DNA from: Roseibacillus sp.
GTDB taxonomy: Bacteria; Verrucomicrobiota; Verrucomicrobiia; Verrucomicrobiales; Akkermansiaceae
Assembly (NCBI GenBank): GCA_002709395.1
Contig: PAQU01000081.1
Location: 26,030-60,039 of the forward strand
Direction: 5' to 3'
DNA length: 34,010 nt
Position numbers and translations under genes: made by a program
Shown: in pieces, positions 33,023-34,010 of the stretch
Layout of the letters: every line of letters begins with the position of its first letter
How positions within the stretch are numbered: the first letter of the stretch is position 1
Notes under the pieces: model-generated
Database searches by the model: none
Seen by the model: the letters and a program-made list of their open reading frames with translations, nothing else
Told to the model about the DNA's origin: nothing

Positions 33023-34010
33023 TTATTTCCTGTCAGCAAGGGCCTCCCGGAAAGAGGAGGCCATCTGCTCCCAGCGTTTTTCAAGGGCCTTCACCCGGTC
33101 CGGATGATGGTCAGCAAGGTCCTGGGTTTCGGTCCGGTCCCTGGCGAGATTGTAGAGTTCCCATGGGTCTCCCTTGGCGGCGACCAGTTTCCAGTCCCCC
33201 TGTCGCAGGGCGCGGTGACCCTCGTGAAGCCACCAGAGTTCTTCGTGCAGCGCTTCCCCATTGCCTGCAAAGGTAGGTCTCAGGGAGCGTCCGGGGGAGG
33301 GCACTTTCCGGGATGGCTTTACGCCTGCGAGATCGAGAAGGGTCGGGGCAAGGTCGATGACATGGGCTGGGGTGCCCCGTAATGCGTTGCGCACCTTGAT
33401 CCCTGCGGGCCAGTGGGCGATGAAGGGGGTGGCGCACCCTCCCTCGTGCACCCATGTCTTGTGGCGGCGAAAGGGGGTGTTGCAGGTGGTGGACCAGCCA
33501 GGGCCGAGGCAGAGATAGGTGGGTGCCGACCCCGCAGGGGCCTTGGAGTCGTGTCCATCGCCGCGAACCATGATTTCAGCGCTGGCGCCGTTGTCGGAGA
33601 GGAAGATGACGAGGGTATTCTCCCACTCATCCATTGCCCGTATTTGTTGGAGAATGCGTCCGATCTCCTTGTCCATGCGCTCGATCATGGCGGCGTGGAT
33701 GGCCATCTTGGTCTGCTGGAAGACTTGCTGCTGTCTGGTGAGAGTGTCCCACGGGAGAGGGCGATTGACCTCGCCCGGGCCGAGGATCTCGAGGTGCTCG
33801 GGGAAATGATAGGGAGGCCCGATCTCCTTTTCCACGGAGGAGAGTCTCCCGCGAACGATTCCGAGCTCCTGAACCTTTTTCCAGCGCTGGTTCCGGATCT
33901 TGTCCCACCCTCCGGCATAGCGGTCCATGCACCGGGCGATATCCTCCGGCAGGGCGTGCAGGGGGAAATGGGGGGCGGCGAAAGCGACGTAATGGAAGAA
34001 GGGCTTATTA
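33023..34010 (-). CDS. Sulfatase, C-terminal part (5' end outside the window)
   Basis: The frame is open from the window edge at 34010 to the stop at 33023, about 328 residues. The visible start reads KPFFHYVAFAAPHFPLHALP, the arylsulfatase core just after the substrate site. It is followed by MDKEIGRILQQIRAMDEW, VIFLSDNGASAEIM and the C-terminal KTWVHEGGCATPFIAHWPAG, and later by DWKLVAAKGDPWELYNLARD. These are standard type I sulfatase segments. The Cys/Ser-x-Pro-x-Arg formylglycine site lies upstream and cannot be seen. It presumably removes sulfate from glycans outside the cytoplasm. An internal Met at 33928 is not the start. Confidence 0.9.
   Translation of the reverse strand, partial: NKPFFHYVAFAAPHFPLHALPEDIARCMDRYAGGWDKIRNQRWKKVQELGIVRGRLSSVEKEIGPPYHFPEHLEILGPGEVNRPLPWDTLTRQQQVFQQTKMAIHAAMIERMDKEIGRILQQIRAMDEWENTLVIFLSDNGASAEIMVRGDGHDSKAPAGSAPTYLCLGPGWSTTCNTPFRRHKTWVHEGGCATPFIAHWPAGIKVRNALRGTPAHVIDLAPTLLDLAGVKPSRKVPSPGRSLRPTFAGNGEALHEELWWLHEGHRALRQGDWKLVAAKGDPWELYNLARDRTETQDLADHHPDRVKALEKRWEQMASSFREALADRK

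Overview
The window looks like a piece of a Gram-negative, GC-rich genome of the PVC group, most likely Verrucomicrobiota (inference). The pointers are two secreted DUF1549/DUF1553 + DUF1501 pairs next to a sulfatase, an SHD1 domain on an exported redoxin, a PUR-type DUF3276 protein, a FadL-type outer-membrane protein, lipoproteins and a LemA/DUF3137 pair. UGA is used as an ordinary stop in many genes, so the code is not reassigned. Many start codons, including those of rplU and rpmA, have no visible Shine-Dalgarno sequence.

Layout. 1-2.3 kb is translation housekeeping: the 3' end of trpS, a PUR-domain protein, trmL, the rplU-rpmA operon with a strong terminator, and tsaE. 2.3-4.9 kb is a minus-strand cluster: a dienelactone-hydrolase-like protein that has lost two catalytic residues, then two thioredoxin-like genes. 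Each of these two is interrupted by an in-frame UGA exactly where the first active-site cysteine belongs (UGPC and UPPC). Each UGA is followed at the same distance by a hairpin with the same AGUUG loop. I read them as two tandem selenoproteins. A small lipoprotein follows. 5.0-7.0 kb holds glutamate dehydrogenase and cytidine deaminase.

7.2-14.8 kb is the second highlight. A divergent AraC-type DNA-binding protein faces a tightly coupled plus-strand operon. It encodes a PhcB-like SAM methyltransferase, a six-TM hybrid kinase with two complete kinase modules around a receiver, a PhcR-like response regulator whose C-terminus looks like a dead kinase, an EthD-domain protein and a FadL-family channel. 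It resembles the Ralstonia phcBSR system, which makes and senses a 3-hydroxy fatty acid methyl ester, with a fatty-acid-type outer-membrane channel added.

14.8-18.8 kb is the first DUF1549/DUF1553 + DUF1501 pair. 18.8-22.5 kb holds two adjacent exported proteins with Lon-type (S16) protease domains, one with the Ser/Lys dyad and one without it. 22.5-29.1 kb holds a hotdog thioesterase, a CAP-domain protein, a small Cys/Arg-rich exported protein, a VKOR-DsbA fusion, a secreted alpha/beta hydrolase, a secreted endonuclease/exonuclease/phosphatase, LemA and DUF3137. 29.2-34.0 kb holds the second DUF1549/DUF1553 + DUF1501 pair, a probable SRP RNA gene on the minus strand, and a sulfatase cut by the window end.

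I saw no rRNA, tRNA, CRISPR array, insertion sequence or integrase.
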